DNA of 64,000 bases from Pseudoglutamicibacter cumminsii (GTDB lineage Bacteria > Actinomycetota > Actinomycetes > Actinomycetales > Micrococcaceae), in contig NZ_JAFBCO010000001.1 in assembly GCF_016907775.1 (NCBI RefSeq), forward strand, positions 1,798,001 to 1,862,000. The letters run 5' to 3'. A program made the position numbers and the translations under genes. The notes beneath the pieces are model-generated. The model worked only from the letters and a program-made list of their open reading frames with translations, was not told where the DNA came from and searched no databases. Below, in pieces: positions 11,981 through 20,327 of this stretch. Position 1 is the stretch's first letter. Every line of letters starts with the position of its first letter.

Positions 11981-13906
11981 GTGGCCGATCCGGCATCGTA
12001 CCGCCCTGAGTCATCTCAGATACCTACAAGCCCAGGCGTCTACCGTTTCAGGGACCCTGCGGGCCGCATTATTTACGTCGGCAAGGCTAAGAACCTCCGA
12101 AACCGCCTCAACTCGTATTTCGTAGCGCCCGAACAGCTTTCGCCGAAAACGTACACGATGGTGCACACGGCTTCATCGGTTGAGTGGACTGTGGTGGCGT
12201 CAGAGCAAGAGTCGCTGCAACTTGAGTACACGTGGATCAAACAGTTCAATCCGCGTTTCAACATCATGTTCAGGGACGATAAGTCCTACCCGTACCTCGC
12301 TGTCACGGTGTCTGAAAAGTACCCTCGCGCCCAAGTGATGCGAGGGGACCGCCGTAAAGGAACCAAGTACTTTGGGCCGTTCTCCCCGGCGAAGGCTGTA
12401 CGCGAGACTCTTGACCTGCTGTTGAGGGTGTTCCCGGTCCGGACGTGCTCGGCCGGTGTTTTCAAACGGGCCGAACGATCAGGCCGGCCGTGCCTGCTCG
12501 GTTACATCGACAAATGCTCGGCCCCGTGCGTCGGGCGGGTGAGCGAAGATGAACACCGCGAGCTCGTCGACGGCCTGGTTCGTTTCATGGCAGGCGACGG
12601 CAAGCCAGCGATCCGGTCTCTCGAAACCAAAATGAGGCAAGCGGTAGCTGAGCTCGATTACGAATCCGCTGCCCGCTATCGTGATGACATTCAGGCGTTG
12701 CAGAAAGTCTTTGAACGTAACGCCGTAGTGCTCGATGAGTCGACGCACGCCGACATCTTCGGTATCGAGCAAGACGATCTTGAAGCTGCCGTGCAAGTTT
12801 TTCACGTCCGGCATGGCCGAATCACGGGTCAGCGTGGTTGGGTCATGGAGAAGGTCGAAGACCTCGAAACGCCACAGCTTGTTGAGCAGCTCCTCGAACA
12901 GGTTTACGGTGCATACGACGACGCCGACAGGATTCCACGGGAAGTGTTGGTCCCGGAGCTACCGACGCATCTTGACGCCCTGACCGGCTGGCTGTCTGAA
13001 CTGCGCGGCGCGAAGGTTTCGCTGCGCGTGGCTCAGCGTGGAACCAAACGTGAGCTTGCAGAGACCGTGCAGGAGAACGCGGTTCAGGCGCTCAAGCTCC
13101 ACAAGATCAAGCGCGCGGGTGACATCACGGTGCGGTCCGCCGGCCTGCAACAGCTTCAGGAAACCCTCGGGCTCAGCGAACCGCCGTTGCGCATCGAAGG
13201 CTATGACAACTCGCACTCATCGGGTACCAACGTTGTCGGCTCGATGGTCGTGTTCGAGGACGGCCTGCCCAAGAAATCCGACTACCGCCGTTTCATGGTC
13301 AAAGGCGATGCCGCTCGTGACGACACGGCCTCGATGTATGACGTGATTTCGCGCCGTTTCCAGCGTTACTTCGAAGACCTCGCTGAAGCTGAAACTCACA
13401 CTTCCGGCGAGATCAGCGCGGAGGAAGCGACCAAGGCGCCAGCCGCAAAGTTCGCTTACCCGCCGTCGCTGGTTGTGGTCGACGGCGGGCCTCCGCAAGT
13501 CGCGGCCGCTCAGCAAGCGCTCATGGACTTAGGCATCACAGACATCGCTGTGGTGGGGTTGGCGAAGCGACTCGAAGAGGTCTGGGTTCCGGGGGATGAC
13601 TTCCCCGTGATTTTGCCGCGGCAGTCCGAGGGGCTTTTCCTGCTGCAACGGGTGCGTGATGAATCCCACCGGTTCGCGATTACGTTCCACCGGGAACGCC
13701 GCGGGAAATCGATGCTCGAGTCCATCTTGGACACCGTCGATGGGCTGGGGCCTGCCAAGCAGAAGGCCCTGCGTGCGGAGTTCTCGTCGCTCAAGAAAAT
13801 GCGTGCGGCCACTGTCGACGAGTTGCAGAGCACTAAGGGGATTGGCCCGGCGCTCGCCCAGAAGATCTACGATGCGCTCCACAGTGAGGACGGCGAGGCC
13901 CGCTAA
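11981..13906 (+). CDS. uvrC: UvrABC excision nuclease subunit C
   Basis: UvrC makes both incisions around the lesion in nucleotide excision repair. The N-terminal GIY-YIG nuclease is seen in SPGVYRFRD and IIYVGKAKNLRNRL (residues 17-45), followed by the UvrB-interacting UVR segment (AVAELDYESAARYRDDI) near 215. The RNase H-like endonuclease domain shows IEGYDNSHSSGTN and VVVDGGPPQVAA, and the C-terminal helix-hairpin-helix pair reads VDGLGPAKQKAL and TKGIGPALAQKI. GTG 11981 is preferred because GAGGTGATT sits at ideal spacing; the in-frame GTG at 11972 lies inside that site. Length of about 641 residues is normal. Confidence 0.96.
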   Translation: MADPASYRPESSQIPTSPGVYRFRDPAGRIIYVGKAKNLRNRLNSYFVAPEQLSPKTYTMVHTASSVEWTVVASEQESLQLEYTWIKQFNPRFNIMFRDDKSYPYLAVTVSEKYPRAQVMRGDRRKGTKYFGPFSPAKAVRETLDLLLRVFPVRTCSAGVFKRAERSGRPCLLGYIDKCSAPCVGRVSEDEHRELVDGLVRFMAGDGKPAIRSLETKMRQAVAELDYESAARYRDDIQALQKVFERNAVVLDESTHADIFGIEQDDLEAAVQVFHVRHGRITGQRGWVMEKVEDLETPQLVEQLLEQVYGAYDDADRIPREVLVPELPTHLDALTGWLSELRGAKVSLRVAQRGTKRELAETVQENAVQALKLHKIKRAGDITVRSAGLQQLQETLGLSEPPLRIEGYDNSHSSGTNVVGSMVVFEDGLPKKSDYRRFMVKGDAARDDTASMYDVISRRFQRYFEDLAEAETHTSGEISAEEATKAPAAKFAYPPSLVVVDGGPPQVAAAQQALMDLGITDIAVVGLAKRLEEVWVPGDDFPVILPRQSEGLFLLQRVRDESHRFAITFHRERRGKSMLESILDTVDGLGPAKQKALRAEFSSLKKMRAATVDELQSTKGIGPALAQKIYDALHSEDGEAR

Positions 13907-13920
13907 GCCTGGCGGTTGGG

Positions 13921-13926
13921 TAGCCT
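13921..13926 (+). promoter_or_regulatory. -10 element for rapZ, probable leaderless start
   Basis: TAGCCT ends six bases before the rapZ ATG at 13933, giving a predicted transcript start at or within one base of the start codon. No Shine-Dalgarno exists upstream of that ATG, which supports leaderless initiation. Confidence 0.4.
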
Positions 13927-13932
13927 TAGGTT

Positions 13933-14826
13933 ATGCAGATTGAGCAGCCAGCTGAGGTTCCCCAGAAGAACACGATTGTTGTCATGACCGGCATGTCCGG
14001 CGCGGGCCGTACGACGGCGGGCCACGCCTTGGAAGACATGGGGTGGTATGTCGTCGATAACTTGCCGCCCCAGATGCTGCAGACGCTCGTGGATGTCTTG
14101 TCCCGGTCGCGCAGCCAGGAGTTCAGGATCGCGGTTGGTATTAACGTACGTTCCGAGCAGGTCCTGGAAGACCTCACGAGCACGCTCGCTCAAATGGATA
14201 CTGACGGCATCGAGTATCAGATGCTGTTCATTGATTGTGACGATGCGACGTTGGTGCGTCGCTTTGAACAAGGACGCCGTCCGCATCCGTTGCAGGGTAG
14301 TGGCCGCATCGTGGACGGGATCGAGGCCGAGCGCGCGCTGACTGAAGGCCTCCGTGAGTGCGCTGATTTCACGGTGGACACCACGACCATGAGTGTGCAT
14401 GATCTGAGCCGTTCGGTGCATCACTTGTTCAACGAACAAGGCCCGGTCGTGTTGACGCTCAACGTGATCAGCTTCGGCTTCAAATACGGTGTGCCGATGG
14501 ACGCGAACTTCATGGCGGACGTGCGTTTTGTGCCTAATCCGCATTGGGTTCCTGAACTGCGCCCGCTGACTGGCCAGGACAGCGAGGTATCGGAGTATGT
14601 CCTCGGCGCGGAAGGCACCGGGACCTTCGTCGACCATTACGTTGCGGCACTCGAATCGGTTTTCGATGGCTACCGTCGCGAACGCAAGCACTATGCAACG
14701 ATCGCGATCGGCTGCACTGGCGGTAAGCACCGTTCGGTTGCGATCGCTACCGAGGTTGCTCGCCGCCTGGATGAGCATCCGCATTTGAAAGTTGTGCTTT
14801 CACACCGTGACTTGGGGAGGGAGTAA
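13933..14826 (+). CDS. rapZ: RNase adapter protein / nucleotide-binding protein RapZ
   Basis: RapZ (YvcJ family) is a P-loop protein. In Escherichia coli it senses glucosamine-6-phosphate and delivers the GlmZ RNA to RNase E; the actinobacterial role is not settled. Here the P-loop is GMSGAGRTTA at residues 20-29, and DMGWYVVDNLPPQ follows as in the family. The C-terminal domain carries FGFKYGVPMDANFMADVRFVPNPHW and the IGCTGGKHRSVAIA block near residue 255, which binds ligands in characterised members. The 297-residue length is typical. It is the first of the conserved rapZ-yvcK-whiA trio, with yvcK starting two bases after the stop. Confidence 0.95.
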   Translation: MQIEQPAEVPQKNTIVVMTGMSGAGRTTAGHALEDMGWYVVDNLPPQMLQTLVDVLSRSRSQEFRIAVGINVRSEQVLEDLTSTLAQMDTDGIEYQMLFIDCDDATLVRRFEQGRRPHPLQGSGRIVDGIEAERALTEGLRECADFTVDTTTMSVHDLSRSVHHLFNEQGPVVLTLNVISFGFKYGVPMDANFMADVRFVPNPHWVPELRPLTGQDSEVSEYVLGAEGTGTFVDHYVAALESVFDGYRRERKHYATIAIGCTGGKHRSVAIATEVARRLDEHPHLKVVLSHRDLGRE

Positions 14827-14828
14827 GC

Positions 14829-15869
14829 GTGGATATCCCTACACATGTGCTCCCTCTGGTTGCTCCTCGGCTGAGCTCGAGCCAACAACGTTCACGTTGG
14901 AAGATCACGGCACTGGGCGGCGGGCACGGTCTGCACGCTTCTTTGCGGGCGCTGCGGTTGCTTGATGCGGACCTCACCGCGATCGTGACGGTTGCCGACG
15001 ACGGCGGCTCCTCGGGACGCATCCGCGACGAATTCGGTGTGCTCCCGCCGGGGGACTTGCGTATGGCGCTTTCCGCTCTGTGCGATGACAGCGAATGGGG
15101 TCGTACGTGGGCGCGCGTGATGCAGCACCGTTTTACGACGTTGCCTGATTCTCCGCAAACCATGGAGGGCCACGTCCTCGGTAACTTCCTCATCGTGACG
15201 TTGTGGGAAATGCTGGGCGATGCGGTTGAGGGTCTTGAATGGGCCGGCCAGTTGCTAGGCGCTCGCGGCCGAGTTCTGCCGATGTCTACTGACCCGCTGC
15301 GCATCAGGGGCACTGTGGTGACGGAGCGGAACGGCCAGCTAACTAGCGAGGTACATGAGGGCCAGGTTGCCCTGGCTAAGGCCGCGCACCAGGGTTCCGT
15401 GACCGAGATCTGCTTGCTACCTGAGGAAGCTAGCGGCACGCCACAGGCTCTCGATGCGATTCGTGAAGCCGACTGGAACGTTCTGGGCCCTGGCTCCTGG
15501 TACACGTCAGTCCTGCCTCACCTGCTTCTTGAAGACAGCCGGAAGGCCCTCAGCGATTCGAAGGCTCGCACCCTCGTGACAATGAACCTGACGTCCTCGG
15601 CGCAGGAGGCGTCTGGGTTGAAGTCTGCGGACCATCTGAAGATTCTGGCCCGCTACGCTCCGGAGCTGCACATCGACGCGGTGCTGGCCGACCCGTCGAC
15701 GATTGATGACCGCGCGTATTTCTGTCAGGTCGCTGAAAACATGGGGAGCCAAGTGTTTTTTGACCGTGTGGAATCACGGGTACAAGAGTCGGTTCATGAC
15801 CCGTTGCGGCTCGCTGCAGCGTATAAGGATGTTTTCGCTCACTTCGAGTCCAACGGCGCGTCCCGTTAG
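14829..15869 (+). CDS. yvcK: Gluconeogenesis factor YvcK/GlmR-like
   Basis: A member of the YvcK/CofD-like family. In Bacillus and mycobacteria (CuvA) the protein binds UDP-sugars and links central carbon flow to cell-wall precursor supply. The N-terminal nucleotide-binding loop is ALGGGHGLHASLRALR near residue 28, followed by the invariant TVADDGGSSGRIRDEFGVLPPGDLRM segment. AVLADPSTIDD is in the C-terminal part. The GTG start at 14829 is preceded by GGGAGGGAG inside the end of rapZ, showing translational coupling. Length is 346 residues. Position between rapZ and whiA is the usual actinobacterial order. Confidence 0.93.
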   Translation: MDIPTHVLPLVAPRLSSSQQRSRWKITALGGGHGLHASLRALRLLDADLTAIVTVADDGGSSGRIRDEFGVLPPGDLRMALSALCDDSEWGRTWARVMQHRFTTLPDSPQTMEGHVLGNFLIVTLWEMLGDAVEGLEWAGQLLGARGRVLPMSTDPLRIRGTVVTERNGQLTSEVHEGQVALAKAAHQGSVTEICLLPEEASGTPQALDAIREADWNVLGPGSWYTSVLPHLLLEDSRKALSDSKARTLVTMNLTSSAQEASGLKSADHLKILARYAPELHIDAVLADPSTIDDRAYFCQVAENMGSQVFFDRVESRVQESVHDPLRLAAAYKDVFAHFESNGASR

Positions 15870-15872
15870 ACT
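15867..15872 (+). promoter_or_regulatory. -10 element upstream of whiA
   Basis: TAGACT overlaps the yvcK stop codon and would give a leader of about 42 bases for whiA. The same hexamer recurs upstream of three other operons in the window (34732, 38239, 44559), which supports its use as a housekeeping -10. Confidence 0.35.
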
Positions 15873-15920
15873 TAAGATCTTTGTAAGGTTCCGTGTAAGC
15901 CGAAAGGGATGTCAACGCTC

Positions 15921-16901
15921 ATGGCATTGACGAATGCTGTTCGAGATGAATTGGTTGCTGTGGATGTGACCGTGACGTCCCAGCGTCGTGCTGAGGTAGC
16001 GACGATGCTTCGACTCGCGGGCGGTTTGCATCTTGTCGGTGGGCGGATCGCCGTTCAGGCTGAGGTCAGTGGTGAAGCGATCGCCCACCGTATTCAGAAG
16101 ACGTTGGCTGAGGTTTTCAACGTTCGATGCGCTATGCGGTTGGTTAGCGGTGGTGGGCTTCGTAACTCGGAGCGTGTTGAGATGCAGGTTTTGGGTGACG
16201 GTGCTTCGCTCGCACGGCAGACGGGTTTGGTTGATGGGATGGGCCGCCCGGTCCGTGGCCTTCCTCCGTCGATCGTGAACGGTTCTGTGGCTGATGCGGC
16301 GGCCGTGTGGCGTGGCGCGTTCTTGGCCGCGGGTTCTCTCACGGAGCCTGGGCGTTCGTCCGCGCTAGAGATCGTGTGTCCTGGCCCGGAGGTTGCGTTG
16401 GCGCTGGTTGGCGCTGCCCGCAGGCTTGGTATTACAGCCAAGGCGCGCGAGGTTCGTGGGCAGGATCGCGTGGTTTTGCGTGATGGCGAGGCCATTGGCC
16501 TGCTACTGCAGAAGATCGGTGTTGTTGAGACGGTTAAGGTGTGGGAAGAACGCCGTGCCCGCAAGGAGGTCCGCGCGAACGCGAACCGCCTAGCTAACTT
16601 CGACGACGCAAACCTTCGTCGTTCCGCGCAGGCAGCGGTTGCCGCGGGTGCACGCGTTCAGCGCGCGCTGGAGATCCTGGGCGACGACGTTCCTGAACAC
16701 CTGCGTGATGCAGGTACGCTGCGCATCGAACACAAGGAAGCGAGCCTCGATGAGCTCGGGCGCTTGGCTGATCCGCCGCTCACGAAAGACGCGATCGCTG
16801 GTCGAATTCGCCGTTTGCTCATGATGGCGGACCGCGTTGCCGACGAACGTGGAATCCCGAACACGACGACTGCAGTCCCTGCGGATATTCTCGACGATTA
16901 G
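15921..16901 (+). CDS. whiA: Sporulation/division regulator WhiA
   Basis: WhiA is a DNA-binding protein with an N-terminal LAGLIDADG-like domain and a C-terminal HTH. It controls sporulation septation in Streptomyces and is kept in non-sporulating Gram-positives as a division factor. Here [11 protein letters not shown] opens the protein, followed by [34 protein letters not shown] (the LAGLIDADG-like turn) and [19 protein letters not shown] before the C-terminal [32 protein letters not shown] 15921 matches family N-termini; ATG 15909 would add four residues but sits directly against the AAAGGG site. Length is 326 residues, normal. Confidence 0.93.
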   Translation: MALTNAVRDELVAVDVTVTSQRRAEVATMLRLAGGLHLVGGRIAVQAEVSGEAIAHRIQKTLAEVFNVRCAMRLVSGGGLRNSERVEMQVLGDGASLARQTGLVDGMGRPVRGLPPSIVNGSVADAAAVWRGAFLAAGSLTEPGRSSALEIVCPGPEVALALVGAARRLGITAKAREVRGQDRVVLRDGEAIGLLLQKIGVVETVKVWEERRARKEVRANANRLANFDDANLRRSAQAAVAAGARVQRALEILGDDVPEHLRDAGTLRIEHKEASLDELGRLADPPLTKDAIAGRIRRLLMMADRVADERGIPNTTTAVPADILDD

Positions 16902-17112
16902 GGAATAACAACGGATGAGGGAATAACTATCCGGTGACGTTGGTTACACGCACATGAGGGCATCTTTCGGAATGGCTCCCAATAGCTTGTGGACCCCAGT
17001 GCTCGCACGGCTCACACCGACAGGTTGGAACCGACGGGTGCACAGGTTCGCATCATAAATACCTAATGACCGGCAACGGAGATTCCGGCTGGTCGAACGC
17101 ATGGAGGTTACC

Positions 17113-17742
17113 TTGACTCAGTACACGCTTCCGGATCTGGACTACGACTACGGTGTACTCGAGCCGCACATTTCCGGCAAGATCATGGAGCTTCACCACT
17201 CCAAGCACCACGCAACCTACGTAAAGGGCGCTAACACTGCGCTTGAGCAGCTGGCAGAGGCACGCGATAAGGGCGACCTGTCCAACGTCAACAAGCTGAC
17301 CAAGGACCTCGCGTTTAACCTCGGTGGCCACACCAACCACTCGATCTTCTGGAAGAACCTCTCTCCAGAGGGCGGCGGCGAGCCAACCGGTGAGCTCGCA
17401 GAAGCCATCAACCAGAACTTCGGTTCTTTCGAGAACTTCAAGAAGCACTTCAACGCAGCCGCACTGGGCATCCAGGGCTCCGGCTGGGCACTTCTGACCT
17501 ACGAAGGCATCGGCGGCAAGCTCCTCATCGAGCAGCTCCACGACCAGCAGGGCGATGTCCCAGTAGCAACCCAGCCACTTCTGATGCTGGACATGTGGGA
17601 GCACGCTTTCTACCTTGACTACCTCAACGTCAAGGCTGACTACGTTGATGCTTTCTGGAACATCGTCAACTGGGACAACGTTTCGGAGCGCTACGCAGCA
17701 GCTAAGGAAGGCGCAGCTAAGCTGGTTCTTCCAACCGCCTAA
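17113..17742 (+). CDS. sodA: Superoxide dismutase (Mn/Fe type)
   Basis: Cytoplasmic superoxide dismutase of 209 residues. The four metal ligands are visible: His in [12 protein letters not shown] (near 28), His in NHSIFWKN (near 80), and Asp and His in [12 protein letters not shown] (near 164-168). [10 protein letters not shown] and DMWEHAFY are the usual Mn/Fe-SOD signatures; metal choice cannot be fixed from sequence. The start is TTG 17113, five bases after a perfect GGAGG (17103-17107). The ATG at 17101 overlaps that site and cannot use it. The 211-bp gap before it carries no other gene. It occupies the whiA-pgk interval, where gap is found in many relatives. Confidence 0.95.
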   Translation: MTQYTLPDLDYDYGVLEPHISGKIMELHHSKHHATYVKGANTALEQLAEARDKGDLSNVNKLTKDLAFNLGGHTNHSIFWKNLSPEGGGEPTGELAEAINQNFGSFENFKKHFNAAALGIQGSGWALLTYEGIGGKLLIEQLHDQQGDVPVATQPLLMLDMWEHAFYLDYLNVKADYVDAFWNIVNWDNVSERYAAAKEGAAKLVLPTA

Positions 17743-17770
17743 GCAAGGCTTTTAGCGCAACGCACGGTTC

Positions 17771-17805
17771 GCCGCTCTCGTCCGTTTCTTGCGGATGAGA
17801 GCGGC
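17771..17805 (+). terminator. Terminator hairpin after sodA
   Basis: GCCGCTCTCGTCCG pairs with CGGATGAGAGCGGC around a seven-base TTTCTTG loop, with one internal G-T wobble. It lies between the sodA stop and the pgk promoter, with no T-tract after it. Confidence 0.55.
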
Positions 17806-17833
17806 GGACATCGTTAACGCCAGAGTTATCCCG

Positions 17834-17839
17834 TAGGCT
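17834..17839 (+). promoter_or_regulatory. -10 element for pgk, probable leaderless start
   Basis: TAGGCT ends seven bases before the pgk ATG (17847). No ribosome-binding site is present upstream of that ATG, so a leaderless transcript is plausible, as for hemA and rapZ. Confidence 0.4.
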
Positions 17840-17846
17840 TAGATGT

Positions 17847-19085
17847 ATGCCTGCCTTTACTCTTGAGGATTTGATGACCAAGGGCGTCAAGGGCCGTACG
17901 GTCCTGGTGCGCTCCGATTTGAACGTTCCACTCGATGAGGAACGAAACGTGACTGACGCTGGCCGCGTCAAAGCGTCGATCCCTGTGATTTCACGCTTGG
18001 CTAACGCTGGTGCGCGCGTGATCGTGATGGCACACTTGGGTCGCCCGAAAGGTGAGCCTGATCCTGCTCTTTCGATCCGCCCGGCAGCCGAGAAACTCGC
18101 TGAATTGAGCGGCTTGAACGTCAAGGTCGCCGAAGATGTGGTGGGCGAGTCCGCTCAGTCTTTGGCGCAGGAGCTTGCCGATGGCGAGGTCCTCGTGATC
18201 GAGAACGTTCGCTTTGAAGCTGGTGAGACCTCCAAGGACGACGTCGAACGTGAGGAACTCGCGAAGCGCTACGCTGCGTTGGCTGGCGAGGACGGCGCCT
18301 ACGTGGATGATGCGTTTGGCGCGGTTCACCGTAAGCACGCCTCTGTTTTCGATATCGCTCGTGTTTTGCCTGCGTATCAGGGTGACCTCGTTCGTGACGA
18401 GCTTGAGGTTTTGAAGCGCCTCACGGTTGAGCCGAAGCGTCCATTCGTTGTTGTCTTGGGTGGTGCGAAGGTTTCTGACAAGCTCGCCGTGATCGAGCGT
18501 TTGTTGACCGTCGCAGACCAGATTCTGGTTGGTGGTGGCATGGTCTTCACGTTCTTGAAGGCTAAAGGCTACGAGATCGGTAGCTCGCTGGTTGAAAAGG
18601 ATCAGCTTGAGACCGTCAAGGGTTACCTCGAGCGTTCCGGCACCGACGGCCACGCCGAGATCATCTTGCCAACCGACATCGTGATGGCTGATTCGTTCGC
18701 CGCTGATGCTGCGTATGAGACACGCCCAGTTGATGACCTGACCGGCGGCACGATCGGTGAAGCAGGAATGGGTCTGGACATTGGCCAGGAATCCGCAGGC
18801 TTGTTTGGCGAGAAGATCGTCACGGCGGCTACGGTCTTCTGGAACGGTCCGATGGGTGTCTTCGAGTTCCACGCGTTCGCGAGCGGCACGCGCGCAGTCG
18901 CGAGTGCTCTAGAGCGCTCTGAGGCGTTCACGGTTGTTGGCGGCGGCGATTCCGCGGCTGCTGTGCGAAGCCTCGGACACAACGATGACGATTTCGGCCA
19001 CATCTCGACCGGTGGCGGCGCCTCGCTGGAATACCTTGAAGGTAAGGAACTCCCAGGCTTGACCGTCTTGGAGGAGAACAACTAG
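17847..19085 (+). CDS. pgk: Phosphoglycerate kinase
   Basis: Pgk transfers the acyl phosphate of 1,3-bisphosphoglycerate to ADP in glycolysis. The substrate-binding signature VLVRSDLNVPLDE is near residue 20, HLGRPKG near 62, the hinge FVVVLGGAKVSDK near 202, and the nucleotide-binding VVGGGDSAAAV near 365. At 412 residues it is slightly longer than the average 395-residue bacterial enzyme. The stop codon directly abuts the tpiA ATG (TAGATG), so the two are translationally coupled. gap, which usually precedes pgk in this cluster, is not present. Confidence 0.97.
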   Translation: MPAFTLEDLMTKGVKGRTVLVRSDLNVPLDEERNVTDAGRVKASIPVISRLANAGARVIVMAHLGRPKGEPDPALSIRPAAEKLAELSGLNVKVAEDVVGESAQSLAQELADGEVLVIENVRFEAGETSKDDVEREELAKRYAALAGEDGAYVDDAFGAVHRKHASVFDIARVLPAYQGDLVRDELEVLKRLTVEPKRPFVVVLGGAKVSDKLAVIERLLTVADQILVGGGMVFTFLKAKGYEIGSSLVEKDQLETVKGYLERSGTDGHAEIILPTDIVMADSFAADAAYETRPVDDLTGGTIGEAGMGLDIGQESAGLFGEKIVTAATVFWNGPMGVFEFHAFASGTRAVASALERSEAFTVVGGGDSAAAVRSLGHNDDDFGHISTGGGASLEYLEGKELPGLTVLEENN

Positions 19086-19895
19086 ATGGCACACATCACC
19101 AACGGTGAGTTTGCGCGCCGTCCTCTGATCGCTGGCAACTGGAAGATGAACATGGATCATCGCCAGGGCATCACGCTTCTGCAGAAGACCGTGTGGACGT
19201 TGCAAGACGCGAACCACAACTTCGATCGCGTTGAGGTTGCTGTATTCCCGCCGTTCACTGATCTTCGCAGCGTCCAGACGTTGGTAGCAGGCGATGATCT
19301 GCCTGTAGTCTACGGCGCTCAGGATGTTTCAGAACATGATTCAGGGGCGTACACGGGCGAGATCTCGGGTCAGTTCCTGGATGCGCTCGGTTGCTCCTAC
19401 ACCCTCGTCGGGCATTCGGAGCGCCGCACGCTCCACCAGGAGACCGATGAGGTCGCGATTGCGAAAACGGCTGCCGCTTTGCGCCATGACATGACTCCGG
19501 TTGTGTGCGTGGGGGAGCCGCTTGAGGTGCGCCAGGCTCAGGAGCATGTTGAGCACACGTTGGCTCAGGTCAAGGCTGTGATCAGTACGCTCGACGCGGA
19601 CACTGTTTCGAAGCTTGTCATTGCGTATGAGCCGGTATGGGCTATCGGAACTGGCGAGGTCGCTGGCCCTGACGATGCGCAGGAGATGGCTCACGCTATC
19701 CGCGAATGCGTCAAGCAGGTTCACGGTGAGGATGCGGCGAACGGCGTTCGCATCCTGTACGGTGGGTCAGTGAAAGCAACCAACGTGGCTGAGATTATGC
19801 AGGAAGCCGATGTTGACGGTGTTCTTGTGGGTGGCGCAAGCCTTGACGCCGTGGAGTTTGCTAATATTGCTAGGTTCGAACAGCACTACGCGTAG
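19086..19895 (+). CDS. tpiA: Triosephosphate isomerase
   Basis: TpiA interconverts dihydroxyacetone phosphate and glyceraldehyde-3-phosphate. The catalytic Lys is in AGNWKMN near residue 18, the electrophilic His in VGHSERR near 110, and the general base Glu in [11 protein letters not shown] near 181 on the edge of the phosphate-gripping loop. ILYGGSV and [11 protein letters not shown] complete the phosphate site. The 269-residue length is full. It is coupled to pgk with no intergenic bases and is followed by secG, the order found across actinobacteria. Confidence 0.97.
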   Translation: MAHITNGEFARRPLIAGNWKMNMDHRQGITLLQKTVWTLQDANHNFDRVEVAVFPPFTDLRSVQTLVAGDDLPVVYGAQDVSEHDSGAYTGEISGQFLDALGCSYTLVGHSERRTLHQETDEVAIAKTAAALRHDMTPVVCVGEPLEVRQAQEHVEHTLAQVKAVISTLDADTVSKLVIAYEPVWAIGTGEVAGPDDAQEMAHAIRECVKQVHGEDAANGVRILYGGSVKATNVAEIMQEADVDGVLVGGASLDAVEFANIARFEQHYA

Positions 19896-19963
19896 GTGCG
19901 CGTGCGTGCCGAACGTGGTTTGAGACAGAATATTTTTAACGGACGTAGAAGCTCGAGGAGATC

Positions 19964-20227
19964 ATGTCGGGTTTGATCAACGCCTCGCAGGTCACCCTGC
20001 AGGTCCTTGTATTGATTACCAGCATCTTGCTCATCATGACGGTGCTGTTCCATAAGGGCCGTGGTGGCGGTATTTCGGATCTGTTCGGTGGCGGTATGGC
20101 GTCGTCGATGCAGTCGTCCGGTAGCGCAGAGCGGACCTTGAATAAGATCACGGTGACGATCTCGGTCATTTGGGCTGTGTGCATCGTCCTGTTGGCTCTC
20201 TTGATGCGGCTCAACGTTGAAGCATAG
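19964..20227 (+). CDS. secG: Preprotein translocase subunit SecG
   Basis: SecG is the small accessory subunit of the SecYEG channel in the inner membrane. The 87-residue protein shows two hydrophobic helices (about residues 12-32 and 62-82) separated by the conserved glycine-rich loop GRGGGISDLFGGG, which is diagnostic. CGAGGAG lies a few bases upstream of the ATG. It ends the rightward glycolytic run and is followed at once by a strong terminator facing pgi. Confidence 0.92.
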   Translation: MSGLINASQVTLQVLVLITSILLIMTVLFHKGRGGGISDLFGGGMASSMQSSGSAERTLNKITVTISVIWAVCIVLLALLMRLNVEA

Positions 20228-20270
20228 CGCGGAAGGTTAGCGCGGAAGCCTAGCGCTTTGACTGACTCTG

Positions 20271-20314
20271 AAAAGTTTGGGGGGCGGACCACACGGTCCG
20301 CCCCCCAAACTTTT
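20271..20314. terminator. Bidirectional terminator between secG and pgi
   Basis: A perfect 20-bp inverted repeat with a four-base ACAC loop: the left arm runs 20271-20290 and the right arm 20295-20314. The arms begin AAAAG and end CTTTT, so each strand has a T-run after the stem. It serves the convergent secG and pgi genes. Confidence 0.9.
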
Positions 20315-20327
20315 AACCCAACGCCAG

